In this document: piece by piece, positions 7,798 through 15,594 of the stretch
Position numbering within the stretch: the stretch's first letter is position 1
Layout: each line of letters begins with the position of its first letter
Notes under the pieces: generated by a model
The model's database searches: none
The model's input: the letters and a program-made list of their open reading frames with translations, nothing else
Told to the model about the DNA's origin: nothing
Position numbers and translations under genes: made by a program
NCBI GenBank assembly: GCA_023421395.1
Contig: JAEZTL010000041.1
Coordinates: forward strand, 1 to 64,000
Direction: 5' to 3'
Length of the DNA stretch: 64,000 bases
From: Bacillota bacterium
Lineage (GTDB): Bacteria; Bacillota; Clostridia; Christensenellales; Aristaeellaceae

Positions 7798-8820
7798 TTA
7801 TTCGCGCCGCGCGGCCCATACCCGGAGACAGGTTTTTGTGATCAGGAGAACCGGCAGCGCGAACAGCATGCCGGCGACGCCGCCGATGCTGCCGCCTACG
7901 GCGATGGCGATCAGGATGGCCGCCGGGTGTACGCCCATCACGCCGCCCATGATGCGGGGGCTGATCACCAGGCCGTCCAACTGCTGTACCGCGAACAGAA
8001 TGAAAAGCGTCATTGCGGTTTTGCCCAATCCCTCGGCCAGCGCGGAGACCGTCACCGGAATTCCGCCCAGAAACGGGCCAAAGTACGGGATCAGATTGAA
8101 TACCGCGACGATTGTGCCCATCAGGAGCGGGTTTTTGAGGCCGATGACCCAGAAGCCGATCCCGGCGATGGTACCGACGATCAATGAGATCGTCACCTGC
8201 GCGCGGAGGTACAGGCGGATCGTCGCTTTCGCGCTGGAGGCCATTTTAAGGACGATGCGCCGCGCGGCCTGCGGGATGGCCAGCTCGAGGTAGAGGAGCA
8301 TCCTGTCCCGGTCGGCGAGGAAATAGTAGCCCAGTGCGATGGTCATGATCGCAACCGCGAATCCTCCAGCGACGGAGCCGGCCATGGACAGCGTACCGCC
8401 CAGCGCGCGCCCCACCGCCTCGTTGATCGCCGAGGCGTTGATGCCGGGCGACGGCAGCGGCGGCAGGGACTTCGACGCAAGCCATTGGTTGACGCCCTCC
8501 AGCGCCTGGCTGGCGGAACGCATCAGTTCCGGCGCTCGCTCCGCCAATTCGCCGATCTGGCCGATCAGCGGCGGAACCAGCATCAGCAGCGCGCCGGTGA
8601 CGGCCAGAAACGCCGCGGCGAGGCTGACGCCGGCTGCGGCCGGGCGGCTTAGGCGCGTCTCGAGGCGTCCGCAGAGCGGTTCCAGCAGAAACGCAAGGAC
8701 GCCGCCGCCCAGCGCCATCTTCAGCGCCAGCAGAGCCTGCCGCCAGAATAGGCACATAAGCAGCAGCGCCGCTACGCCCAGCGCCGCGAGTTTTATCGGT
8801 CTTGCCAGACGTCCATCCAC
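7798..8820 (-). CDS. AI-2E family membrane permease
   Basis: 340 residues with about eight membrane segments. The C-terminal signature NLIPYFGPFLGGIPV followed by GLVISPRIMGGVMGVHP is that of the PerM/YdjX-type AI-2E superfamily. Members include sodium-proton antiporters, quorum-signal exporters and sporulation proteins such as YtvI; the substrate here cannot be read from sequence. It follows the YtxH-like gene by seven bases and probably shares its transcript. Its place before ireB recalls YrrI of Bacillus. Confidence 0.88.
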   Translation of the reverse strand: MDGRLARPIKLAALGVAALLLMCLFWRQALLALKMALGGGVLAFLLEPLCGRLETRLSRPAAAGVSLAAAFLAVTGALLMLVPPLIGQIGELAERAPELMRSASQALEGVNQWLASKSLPPLPSPGINASAINEAVGRALGGTLSMAGSVAGGFAVAIMTIALGYYFLADRDRMLLYLELAIPQAARRIVLKMASSAKATIRLYLRAQVTISLIVGTIAGIGFWVIGLKNPLLMGTIVAVFNLIPYFGPFLGGIPVTVSALAEGLGKTAMTLFILFAVQQLDGLVISPRIMGGVMGVHPAAILIAIAVGGSIGGVAGMLFALPVLLITKTCLRVWAARRE

Positions 8821-8827
8821 AGGCTTC

Positions 8828-8995
8828 TTACCTGCCCCACAACTTTTCAGCTTTGTCGGTCACTTTCTGAACGGAGTCAGTCGCCATCCGTTTCATCCGG
8901 CGCTGCGCCTGCGTATCCATCATCCCGAGCGCCGCCACCGCCGCCACGCCAATCAGCGCGCCGGCGATCACCCCCGTAAAGGTTCCGTTCCTCAT
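8828..8995 (-). CDS. Small YtxH-like membrane-anchored protein
   Basis: 55 residues from the ATG after GGGGGAG. One N-terminal glycine/alanine-rich membrane segment (TGVIAGALIGVAAVAALGMM) is followed by a short basic, amphipathic tail (RRMKRMATDSVQKVTDKAEKL). The layout resembles YtxH/general-stress membrane proteins, of unknown biochemical role. Its start lies within the 3' end of the preceding reading frame; see the PRC-barrel gene for a possible frameshift. Confidence 0.65.
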   Translation of the reverse strand: MRNGTFTGVIAGALIGVAAVAALGMMDTQAQRRMKRMATDSVQKVTDKAEKLWGR

Positions 8996-9434
8996 GCTCG
9001 CTCCCCCTTTCTCCATCGCATTCCAGAATCACGCTTCCCTGATTCGCGGTCCAGCCGTACACGTACCGCCTGCCGCGCGCCAGGTCCTCCCACCAGCCAC
9101 TGGAAAGCTCCAGCGCCGCGACGCGGCGTGTGCCTTCGTCCACCAGCGCGCCGGTGATTGCGCCGAGAATCTGCCCGTCGGTGGTGGTGGCTCGGCGGAT
9201 TGTGAGACCGCGCTCGCCGCAGGGGCGAACGCCATCGTCCGCCACCAGCACCGCCACGTCGCCCAGAAGGCTCACGGCGCAGGCGGGGATAAAGCGATTT
9301 CCGCGGAGCCCGCGGGCAATCCTTAAGCCTGTGACCTTCGTCAGTCCTTCGTCCAGCGTCAGGCAGGCCACATGGCCGATGCGCTTTCCGTTCAGGATGA
9401 CCGGCATGCCGACAAACGCCTTCACGCCCTTCAC
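8877..9434 (-). CDS. PRC-barrel-like protein with a suspect C-terminus
   Basis: 185 residues as sequenced, from a GTG after GGAGGG. Residues 1-140 resemble tandem PRC-barrel proteins such as YrrD: two similar beta-rich halves, the first opening MKGVKAFVGMPVILNGKRI. The last 40 residues are low-complexity (Gly/Arg/Asp) and lie out of frame over the YtxH-like gene for 119 bases, which looks non-natural. One extra G in the G5 run at 9003-9007 would end the protein near 8992 with a clean ATGA overlap. So either a sequence error or a true frameshift is likely. The function of such proteins is poorly known. Confidence 0.65.
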   Translation of the reverse strand: MKGVKAFVGMPVILNGKRIGHVACLTLDEGLTKVTGLRIARGLRGNRFIPACAVSLLGDVAVLVADDGVRPCGERGLTIRRATTTDGQILGAITGALVDEGTRRVAALELSSGWWEDLARGRRYVYGWTANQGSVILECDGERGSEHEERNLYGGDRRRADWRGGGGGARDDGYAGAAPDETDGD

Positions 9435-9451
9435 ATCGGCACCCTCCAAGC

Positions 9452-9491
9452 AAAAATTCCGGCAATCCCATTTTGCGTAGGGACGCCGGAA
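9452..9491 (-). terminator. Intrinsic terminator after rluD
   Basis: On the minus strand TTCCGGC, then TCCC, a ten-base loop, GGGA, then GCCGGAA followed by TTTTT. It separates the lspA-rluD transcript from the PRC-barrel gene, whose ribosome binding site follows directly. Confidence 0.75.
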
Positions 9492-9531
9492 ACGATGCGC
9501 GCCAATGTTTTCAGTTTTGCCAGCGGACGTA

Positions 9532-10434
9532 TCAGAGGGACAGTTTTTCCAGCATGTCGGCAAAACGCTTTTCAGGCGGGGCCTCGAAACGCATGGTTTC
9601 GCCGGTGGACGGGTGGACGAAGCCCAAGCGGAACGCGTGCAGCAACTGGCCGCCTTCCACCGGGATCGCGGGTTTCTTTGGGCCATAGACCGGATCGCCC
9701 ACCAGAGGATGACCAATGGAAGCCATATGTACGCGAATCTGATGCGTTCGCCCTGTGGTGAGGCGTGCCTCGATCAGCGTCGCCCCGTGAAGCCTTTTCA
9801 GCACGCGCCAGTTGGTTCGGGCGCTGCGGCCGCCCGGAACGATGGCCATGCGCTTGCGATCGGCGGGGTGGCGTCCGATGGGCCCGTCCACGAAGCCCTC
9901 GTCCGCTTTCAGGGTTCCGTAAACAATCGCCATATAGGCCCGCTCCACCGTATGGGCCTTGATCTGCTCGGACAGCGCCGCATGGCTGAAGTCGTTCTTC
10001 GCGACCAGCAAAAGCCCCGACGTATCCTTGTCGATCCGGTGCACGATGCCGGGCCGGAGGGCTCCGCCGATGCCGGACAGATCCGTCAGGTGGTGCAACA
10101 GGGCGTTGACCAGCGTACCGTCATGATTGCCGGCGGCCGGATGGACCACCATACCGCTGGGCTTGAAAATTACCGCAAGGTCGGCGTCCTGATAACGGAT
10201 GTCCAGCGCGATGTCCTGGGCGGCGGCGTCGGCATCCTGCGCCTCCGGGATCTCAAACCGCACACACATGCCCGCTTTGAGCGCAAAGCCCGCTTTCGTC
10301 TCCGGTTTTCCGTTCACGGACGCGCCGCCGGACCGGATGATCGAGGCCGCCCGCGAACGGGTCACGCCGGCACACTCGGACAGGAAAACGTCCAGCCGCT
10401 GGCCGTCTGAGCGCTGGTCAAGCGTCCACTCCAT
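9532..10434 (-). CDS. rluD: RluA-family 23S rRNA pseudouridine synthase (RluD-like)
   Basis: 300 residues. An N-terminal S4 RNA-binding domain (about 10-60) is followed by the catalytic domain with the HRIDKDTSGLLLVAK motif; the first Asp of HRID (about residue 135) is the catalytic residue. It should make pseudouridine in 23S rRNA; the exact site is an inference. The ATG at 10434 is preferred to the GTG six bases earlier because AGG stands at the right distance. It overlaps lspA by 17 bases, the conserved lspA-rluD pairing. Confidence 0.92.
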   Translation of the reverse strand: MEWTLDQRSDGQRLDVFLSECAGVTRSRAASIIRSGGASVNGKPETKAGFALKAGMCVRFEIPEAQDADAAAQDIALDIRYQDADLAVIFKPSGMVVHPAAGNHDGTLVNALLHHLTDLSGIGGALRPGIVHRIDKDTSGLLLVAKNDFSHAALSEQIKAHTVERAYMAIVYGTLKADEGFVDGPIGRHPADRKRMAIVPGGRSARTNWRVLKRLHGATLIEARLTTGRTHQIRVHMASIGHPLVGDPVYGPKKPAIPVEGGQLLHAFRLGFVHPSTGETMRFEAPPEKRFADMLEKLSL

Positions 10435-10888
10435 CCGCACCCTCCCCCTTCGTCATGAGCGCGCCCAGGGCGCTCAGCGCCGCACCCACCGACACACAGA
10501 TGTCGGCCGCGTTGAACACCGCAAAGCGCACGAACGTCAGCTCGATGAAGTCGATCACGTAGCCCAGCGCGATCCGGTCGATCACGTTGCCGATGCCGCC
10601 GGCAATTACCATGCAAAGCCCGAGCCGGAGGAGACGGCTCCTGGGCTTTTTGACCGCAAGAAACGCGATGATTGCCGCAATGAGCAGCGCGTTCAGCGCG
10701 ACGATGAGCCAGCGTCCGCCCGACAGCATCGAAAACGCGACACCCGTGTTCCGGGCGTAACGGAAGCGCATAAGGCCGGGCACCGCCTCCAGCGCGCCGC
10801 CATGACGCTTGAGAAGCCAGCCTTCGGCCCAGAGCTTGGTCAGTCGGTCCGCCGCGATCAAGAAAAGTGTCCAGATTGCGTAGAGCAT
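10418..10888 (-). CDS. lspA: Signal peptidase II (lipoprotein signal peptidase)
   Basis: 156 residues with four membrane segments. The aspartyl protease pair is visible as D104 (GNVIDRI) and D129 (FNAADICV), and NTGVAFS is the third conserved box. It removes the signal peptide from prolipoproteins after Lgt has added the diacylglycerol. Lgt is encoded 5 kb away and lipoproteins with LAGC boxes occur in this window. Confidence 0.96.
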   Translation of the reverse strand: MLYAIWTLFLIAADRLTKLWAEGWLLKRHGGALEAVPGLMRFRYARNTGVAFSMLSGGRWLIVALNALLIAAIIAFLAVKKPRSRLLRLGLCMVIAGGIGNVIDRIALGYVIDFIELTFVRFAVFNAADICVSVGAALSALGALMTKGEGADGVDA

Positions 10889-10933
10889 TTTCCCTCCAGC
10901 GCTACCATGTCCGGATTCTTACCATTTCATACA

Positions 10934-10961
10934 AACAGCCCTGCCGCGAAGCAGGGCTGTT
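10934..10961 (-). terminator. Intrinsic terminator after divIVA
   Basis: An 11-bp stem AACAGCCCTGC / GCAGGGCTGTT with a 6-base loop, followed on the minus strand by TTTG. It lies 12 bases after the divIVA stop and in front of lspA. Confidence 0.8.
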
Positions 10962-10973
10962 GAAACGGAGGCG

Positions 10974-11579
10974 TTACGGCTCGTCGTCGCCCTTGTTGGC
11001 GTCGATCCGGGGTTCGTCGGCCAGGGAACTCTCGTCCAGCTTGAATGCGTGGAGCTGCTCGCGCACCAGCCGCTTGAAGCGGATGCGGTAGTCCTCGGTG
11101 GCCTTGCGAACGCCCTCCAGTTCGACCTTGGCGCTGTCGATCTCAGCCTTATGCTGCGTCATCACCGCGCCAACTTTTTCCTCAGCTTCGGAGACCATTG
11201 AAACGGCCTTCTTCTTGGCCTCGTTGACGGTATCGTCCGCGATGCGCTGGGCGCTCAGCAGCGTTTCGCGCAGCGTGGATTCCAGGTTGCGAAAGTAGGC
11301 CTCGTCGGTGGTCTGAATGGGCTTGACTTCCGGCATAACCGGCGCGACGGGCGCGACGGGCGCCGGCGCAGCGGGAACAGGGGCCGCCATGCGATCGCTG
11401 ATCGCCTTGTCGGCCATCGCGCGCGCCTCCTGGGCCTGCTGCAACAAGGTTTTGTTCTCCTGGATCAGGGCTTCCATCTGGTCGGCGATCTCATCCAGAA
11501 AATCATCGACCTCGTTTTCAGAATAACCATGCTTTTGCTTGGTAAATTCCTTCTCGCGGATATCCTTGACGGTGACCAT
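10974..11579 (-). CDS. divIVA: DivIVA domain protein
   Basis: 201 residues from an ATG after AAAGGATG. The N-terminal DivIVA domain reads TVKDIREKEFTKQKHGYSENEVDDFLDEI, the membrane-curvature binding region. Two coiled coils (about 30-65 and 105-170) are split by an Ala/Pro/Val-rich linker (about 68-95). It marks negatively curved membrane at septa and poles. In this group it usually follows ylmH, as here. The C-terminus ends in an acidic tail. Confidence 0.92.
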   Translation of the reverse strand: MVTVKDIREKEFTKQKHGYSENEVDDFLDEIADQMEALIQENKTLLQQAQEARAMADKAISDRMAAPVPAAPAPVAPVAPVMPEVKPIQTTDEAYFRNLESTLRETLLSAQRIADDTVNEAKKKAVSMVSEAEEKVGAVMTQHKAEIDSAKVELEGVRKATEDYRIRFKRLVREQLHAFKLDESSLADEPRIDANKGDDEP

Positions 11580-11706
11580 GTGCGCTTCATCCTTTCTTCG
11601 CCAGAAATTACGGGGATGCGCGACCGTTCGGCAAGATATAATAAACCTTGCATATAATTTCTCCACCGATCGGCATAATCCTCTCGTTTACCGAAAAATA
11701 ACCCGT

Positions 11707-12441
11707 TCAGCGCGCGCCGAAACGCGTCATTCGGATGCCAAGCCGGCCCTTCTTGGTGGTCCCCTGTTCCTCGTCCACGTGCAGTCTGCCGTAGCCGCGG
11801 ACGGAAATCAGGTCTCCAGCGCGAACGCGCGCGTCCGTGCGCTCCTCTGGCAGGTGGTTGAGCTTCACCAGCCCGCGCCGGATCAGCTCCTGCGCCTCGG
11901 CCCGGCCCAGAGAGAACCCGGAGGCGGCCACCGCGTCCAGCCGCATGGACATGACGGTATCCCGGACGGGCACACCCTCTTCGACGGGGAGGGCCTCGCC
12001 GACGGCCTCGCGCAGCGTGAGCTTCGCGCGGCCCGCGCCGGTCAGATCCCGAAGAAGGACAGGCACGGCGGATTCCAGCGCGAAAAGATACGCATAAGCT
12101 TCGCCCACCACGATGTCGCCCAGCAGCGACCGCTCGATGCCCAGCCCCAGCGCCGCGCCCAGAAGATCCCGGTGCGCGATCTTCGCGTAGGCGGCGTTCC
12201 AGTCAACCCGTAGGCAGACAACGGGCCATTCTTCCGGCGCGGCGAACGCGTGGAACGCGGCGACGCAGCGCTCCGCGCCCTCGTATCCACCCCAAAACGA
12301 CACTTCGACGCCCTCCGCCCGCGCGCAGCGTACCGCCTCGGAAAGAAGCGGCGGCTCCAGAAAGCGGGTAAAGCGCGCCTGGCCGCGATTGGCGGCGCGG
12401 CATAGGTCCAGCATATGCGCCCGATCGAGATCGTCCTTCAC
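11707..12441 (-). CDS. ylmH: S4-domain RNA-binding protein YlmH
   Basis: 244 residues from a GTG that overlaps the yggT stop as GTGA. A YlmH N-terminal fold is followed by an S4 RNA-binding domain at about 175-235 (RLDAVAASGFSLGRAEAQELIRRG in part). Bacillus YlmH sits in the division cluster and has been linked to ribosome quality control, where it adds to RqcH/RqcP function; the role here is inferred. An ATG 33 bases upstream is possible but lies within yggT. Confidence 0.88.
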   Translation of the reverse strand: MKDDLDRAHMLDLCRAANRGQARFTRFLEPPLLSEAVRCARAEGVEVSFWGGYEGAERCVAAFHAFAAPEEWPVVCLRVDWNAAYAKIAHRDLLGAALGLGIERSLLGDIVVGEAYAYLFALESAVPVLLRDLTGAGRAKLTLREAVGEALPVEEGVPVRDTVMSMRLDAVAASGFSLGRAEAQELIRRGLVKLNHLPEERTDARVRAGDLISVRGYGRLHVDEEQGTTKKGRLGIRMTRFGAR

Positions 12442-12737
12442 AGCATGACCGAGATCAGCCACTGAAACAGCCAAGCGAGCAGCTGCCGGGCGATGGAGAG
12501 CGCCAGGAGCGCGAACAGCGCGCTGACGTCAAAGCGCAGCCCCCGTCGGAGCAGCAGGCTCGAAAGGCCCCGGAAAGGCGCGACCAGCGGCTGTGCGATG
12601 CGGCTTAAAAGCACGTACAGCCGGTTGATGGGGCTTGCAATCCAGCTCAGCACGCAGTAGGCCACCAGCACATACTGCAGAATGCTCAGAAAGATGTCAA
12701 AACCCTGATATACTTTTACGAGAATGTAGTAATGCAT
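12438..12737 (-). CDS. yggT: YggT family membrane protein
   Basis: 99 residues with two hydrophobic repeats. YCVLSWIASPINRLYVLL then PLVAPFRGL fits the YggT signature (W-[IL]-x-P, then PLLxPFR). Family proteins are linked to division and to osmotic or ion tolerance, without an established mechanism. It lies between sepF and ylmH as usual. The ribosome binding site is weak (AAAAGA), so translation may depend on coupling to sepF, whose stop lies 5 bases upstream of the ATG. Confidence 0.88.
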   Translation of the reverse strand: MHYYILVKVYQGFDIFLSILQYVLVAYCVLSWIASPINRLYVLLSRIAQPLVAPFRGLSSLLLRRGLRFDVSALFALLALSIARQLLAWLFQWLISVML

Positions 12738-12742
12738 GTCTT

Positions 12743-13495
12743 TTAATAGTGCCGCTCGGCTTCGTTGGTCATGGCGACCTCCACATTGTTCGGTGCAATC
12801 AGGTAGGTCTTGTCGGATGCCTTGCGCAGCGTCGCACCCAGCGCGAAGGCAGCGCCGCACAGCGTGTCGATACCGCGCTGAATCGTCTTTTCTTCCATTT
12901 CCTCCAGATTGAGGAGTACTGTCTTCGAGTCCATCAGGTCCGTGATCACGTCCCGGCACTCTTCCAGCGTGTGCAGGTAGTAGATGACGGTCTGATGCCT
13001 GGAGTCGTTCTGCATGGTAATGACGTTGCCGCGGGACTGGGGAGGCTGCTCGATGCGGTCAAACTCATCCCGGATGGGATCACCCCGGTATGGGGAAGCG
13101 GCGCGGAGGGGCTGCGAGGCGCGAACGGAATAATCCTGCCGGGGGGCCTGCCGGGTCTCCTGACGGGGAGGCTCAGGCTCAAAGCGGCCTGAACGGTATT
13201 CGCCCGCAGCGCCGGAGCGATAGGAAGAACGCGGCTCCGCCGCGCTGCGGCCGCCGTAGCGATCGTAGTCTCTGGAAGAAGCGCCCTGCGCATAGGCACC
13301 CTGGCTGTAGGAACCCTGAGACGCATATCCCGCTCCATACCCCGGCTGTTGCCGGACGGGCCGGGCGTTCTCCGCGCCGCGGCGCGGTGGCGTATACGTC
13401 TGCGCGCCGGCGGATTGACGGTTGTAGGCCGTTTCAGGTTCATCGTCCACCAAGCCGATGAATTCCAGGATTTTATTAAAGCCTCCGCGCGCCAT
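12743..13495 (-). CDS. sepF: Cell division protein SepF
   Basis: 250 residues, long for SepF (about 150 in Bacillus). An N-terminal amphipathic helix (GFNKILEFIGLVDDE) precedes an unusually long linker, about 28-150, rich in Tyr, Gly, Ser, Arg and Gln. The C-terminal FtsZ-binding core is at about 155-240 (VIYYLHTLEECRDVITDLMDSKTVLLNLE). It tethers and bundles FtsZ at the membrane. Start follows GAGGAGG. The extended disordered linker is the odd point. Confidence 0.95.
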   Translation of the reverse strand: MARGGFNKILEFIGLVDDEPETAYNRQSAGAQTYTPPRRGAENARPVRQQPGYGAGYASQGSYSQGAYAQGASSRDYDRYGGRSAAEPRSSYRSGAAGEYRSGRFEPEPPRQETRQAPRQDYSVRASQPLRAASPYRGDPIRDEFDRIEQPPQSRGNVITMQNDSRHQTVIYYLHTLEECRDVITDLMDSKTVLLNLEEMEEKTIQRGIDTLCGAAFALGATLRKASDKTYLIAPNNVEVAMTNEAERHY

Positions 13496-13507
13496 GAATT
13501 GTCCTCC

Positions 13508-14212
13508 TCAAACCTTCGATGAAGCCGGCGCCGGTCTCGCGCCGAAAATCGCGGAACCCAGGCGCACCATCGTGGCGCCCTCCTCCGCGGCAATCGTATA
13601 GTCTCCGCTCATGCCCATGGAGAGCACGCGCATGTTCGTGTTTTCAATGGCCTCTTCCCGAAGCCTGTCAAACCACGTCCGCATCCTGCGAAACAACGGC
13701 CGCAGCGCCTCCGGATCGCTCGTCAGCGGCATGATCGCCATCAGACCCTCCACGGAAAGGCCGGGGAGCCTGGAAATCTCCCGCAGGAAAGGGACGAGCT
13801 CCGCCTCCGGGAGGCCCGATTTCTGCGGCTCTGAGGCGATGTTGACCTGAACCAGCACGGGCATGCGCCTGCCCGCCATGCCTGCGCGCAGGTCGATTTC
13901 CCGAGCCAGCGCCAGCCTGTCCAGCGACTGAACCATTTGTGCCATGCCCATCAGATATTTTACTTTATTCGTCTGCAATTGTCCAATGATATGCAAACGA
14001 AAATCAGGATTTAACGCTGGGAATTTTTCTCGGGCCTCCTGCACGCGGTTTTCGCCGATGACGCGGATGCCCGCATCGTAGGCCATGTTGATGGTTTCCG
14101 CGTCCTGCGTCTTGGTGACGGCGCAGACCGTCACATCGCCCCACCGCGCCGACGCTTCCGCGAGGCGGGCGCGGCAGGCGCTGAGATTGGCCGCCAGAAG
14201 CGCTCGATCCAC
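13508..14212 (-). CDS. yggS: YggS family PLP homeostasis protein
   Basis: 234 residues, a single alanine-racemase-like TIM barrel. K34 (CAVTKTQDAETI) would bind pyridoxal phosphate and GENRVQEAREKF is the family box; HIIGQLQTNKVKYL and SMGMSGDYTIAAEEGATMVRLG are also clear. It keeps free PLP in balance and has no known catalytic activity. It is the gene before sepF, in the standard Clostridia and Bacillus (ylmE) order. Confidence 0.95.
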   Translation of the reverse strand: MDRALLAANLSACRARLAEASARWGDVTVCAVTKTQDAETINMAYDAGIRVIGENRVQEAREKFPALNPDFRLHIIGQLQTNKVKYLMGMAQMVQSLDRLALAREIDLRAGMAGRRMPVLVQVNIASEPQKSGLPEAELVPFLREISRLPGLSVEGLMAIMPLTSDPEALRPLFRRMRTWFDRLREEAIENTNMRVLSMGMSGDYTIAAEEGATMVRLGSAIFGARPAPASSKV

Positions 14213-14261
14213 GCCATCGCCTCCCCTTTGGTTCCCCTTGATGCGGTTTCGCGCTCCCGCG

Positions 14262-15440
14262 TTACGGCAAGATCACGCGCCAGCCGATGGAAAGCGTGCC
14301 CTCCACCAGCGGCTGGATGATCGCGTTTTGGCTGTCGCTGGACAGCACCTCCACCGGTACGAAGGTGCCGCCCGGCACGTCGCTCACGGTGACGCCCGGC
14401 TGCCCGTTGACCATGGTGATCGCCTTGACAGGCACCGAGAGGCCCGTGAGGTTGATGCCGATCATCGCCCGGCCGTAGCGCTTGTTGATCAGCGGCCCAA
14501 TGTCCGACTCCATTTCCAGCTGGGCCATGACCTGGCCGCTGGCCTTGAGCATGCGCACCACCTTGCCGGAAAAGGCGCTGCCTTCAAAGCCTTCGAACTG
14601 AACGGTGAAAACCTGCCCGGTGACGGGATTCCAGCTGGTGTCGCCGGACAGGAGCACCACGTACCATTTTTCCGGGTTGACGATCCGGAAGATGTTCTGC
14701 TTGAGCCGGGACTCGCCTGTATCCGGCGTCCTTCCGGCCAGGATTGAGCGGATGTCCTCGATGGTGATGGCTTCCAGGTTGTCCGGCGTCAGAAACTGTT
14801 CGCTGCCGTCCAGATAGAAGCTGACGATGCCGGAGGCGTCCGCGTTCTCCGCCGTGCGCCAGGAGGCGATGGCGTTTTCGCGCTTGGTTTCTTCCTCGTA
14901 AAGGCTGTTGAGTTTGGGATCCTCCCGCCGGTTCTGGCTCAGGTAGCTCTGGCGGGCGCCCATGGCGCTCTGCAGCTGCTTTTCCAGATTGATCAGGCTG
15001 CCCCGCGTTTTTTCGCGGATCAGCGTCTTGAGTTCCAGCGCCTTCTGCTGCACGTTGGCTTCCAGCCGCTCCAGTTCGGCGTCTACGATGTTGTCCAGAA
15101 TCGAGCGGTGGTAGGCGCGGATGTTCTGGCGCACGGTTTCCAGTTGCTTGATCTCTTTCTCCGAATAGCCGGCGGAGTAGACATCGGCGATTTCCTGCCC
15201 CTTGGCCACCTCGGCGCCCTCGGCTGCCACGTACACCACCTGTCCGCTGCCCTCGTAGGAGGTAACCGTTTCATCCCGGACAATTACGGCGTCCAGCGAC
15301 TGGGCGTAGGAGGTCGCGGCCATGGTGACGATGGCCTCCGACGAACCCAGCGGCGCAAGCTCGCGGATTACGAAATAAAGCCCGATTCCGATCAGAATCA
15401 GGAATAGATAAAACCGAGCGGTGACCCGTCTTCTGCGCAT
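14262..15440 (-). CDS. HlyD-like membrane protein of the division cluster
   Basis: 392 residues with one N-terminal membrane segment (about 11-30) and the rest outside. A biotinyl/lipoyl-like half (VVYVAAEGAEVAKGQEIADVY) comes first, then a long coiled coil at about 95-200, then a second beta-barrel region. This is the periplasmic-adaptor (HlyD) layout. No ABC transporter is adjacent. A gene of this type precedes yggS-sepF in many Clostridia; its role there is unknown. ATG chosen 3 bases inside a TTG, after AAAGGG. It is first in the operon that runs to rluD. Confidence 0.8.
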   Translation of the reverse strand: MRRRRVTARFYLFLILIGIGLYFVIRELAPLGSSEAIVTMAATSYAQSLDAVIVRDETVTSYEGSGQVVYVAAEGAEVAKGQEIADVYSAGYSEKEIKQLETVRQNIRAYHRSILDNIVDAELERLEANVQQKALELKTLIREKTRGSLINLEKQLQSAMGARQSYLSQNRREDPKLNSLYEEETKRENAIASWRTAENADASGIVSFYLDGSEQFLTPDNLEAITIEDIRSILAGRTPDTGESRLKQNIFRIVNPEKWYVVLLSGDTSWNPVTGQVFTVQFEGFEGSAFSGKVVRMLKASGQVMAQLEMESDIGPLINKRYGRAMIGINLTGLSVPVKAITMVNGQPGVTVSDVPGGTFVPVEVLSSDSQNAIIQPLVEGTLSIGWRVILP

Positions 15441-15499
15441 CAAAATCCCTTTCTGGGCACAGGCGTAAGGCCGCCTGACAGGGTTCTTAACATTCCACC

Positions 15500-15528
15500 A
15501 TTATACCGAATTTTCTTTTTGGATGCAA
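15500..15528 (-). promoter_or_regulatory. SigA promoter of the hlyD-yggS-sepF-yggT-ylmH operon
   Basis: On the minus strand TTGCAT (15523-15528), a 17-base spacer and TATAAT (15500-15505). It is divergent from the lgt promoter, with about 10 bases between the two -35 boxes. Confidence 0.75.
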
Positions 15529-15537
15529 CCGTTTCTG

Positions 15538-15567
15538 TTGACAGCCGCTGGACAAAATGATTATAAT
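15538..15567 (+). promoter_or_regulatory. SigA promoter of lgt-pncB
   Basis: Both boxes are perfect: TTGACA (15538-15543), an 18-base spacer and TATAAT (15562-15567). Confidence 0.8.
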
Positions 15568-15594
15568 TAGATGAAATTGCCTGGAGGGAGCAAC

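Noticed and set aside
9001..9016. Seven-codon longer start for the YtxH-like protein
   Set aside because: The extra codons include the GGGGGAG ribosome binding site that serves the ATG at 8995.
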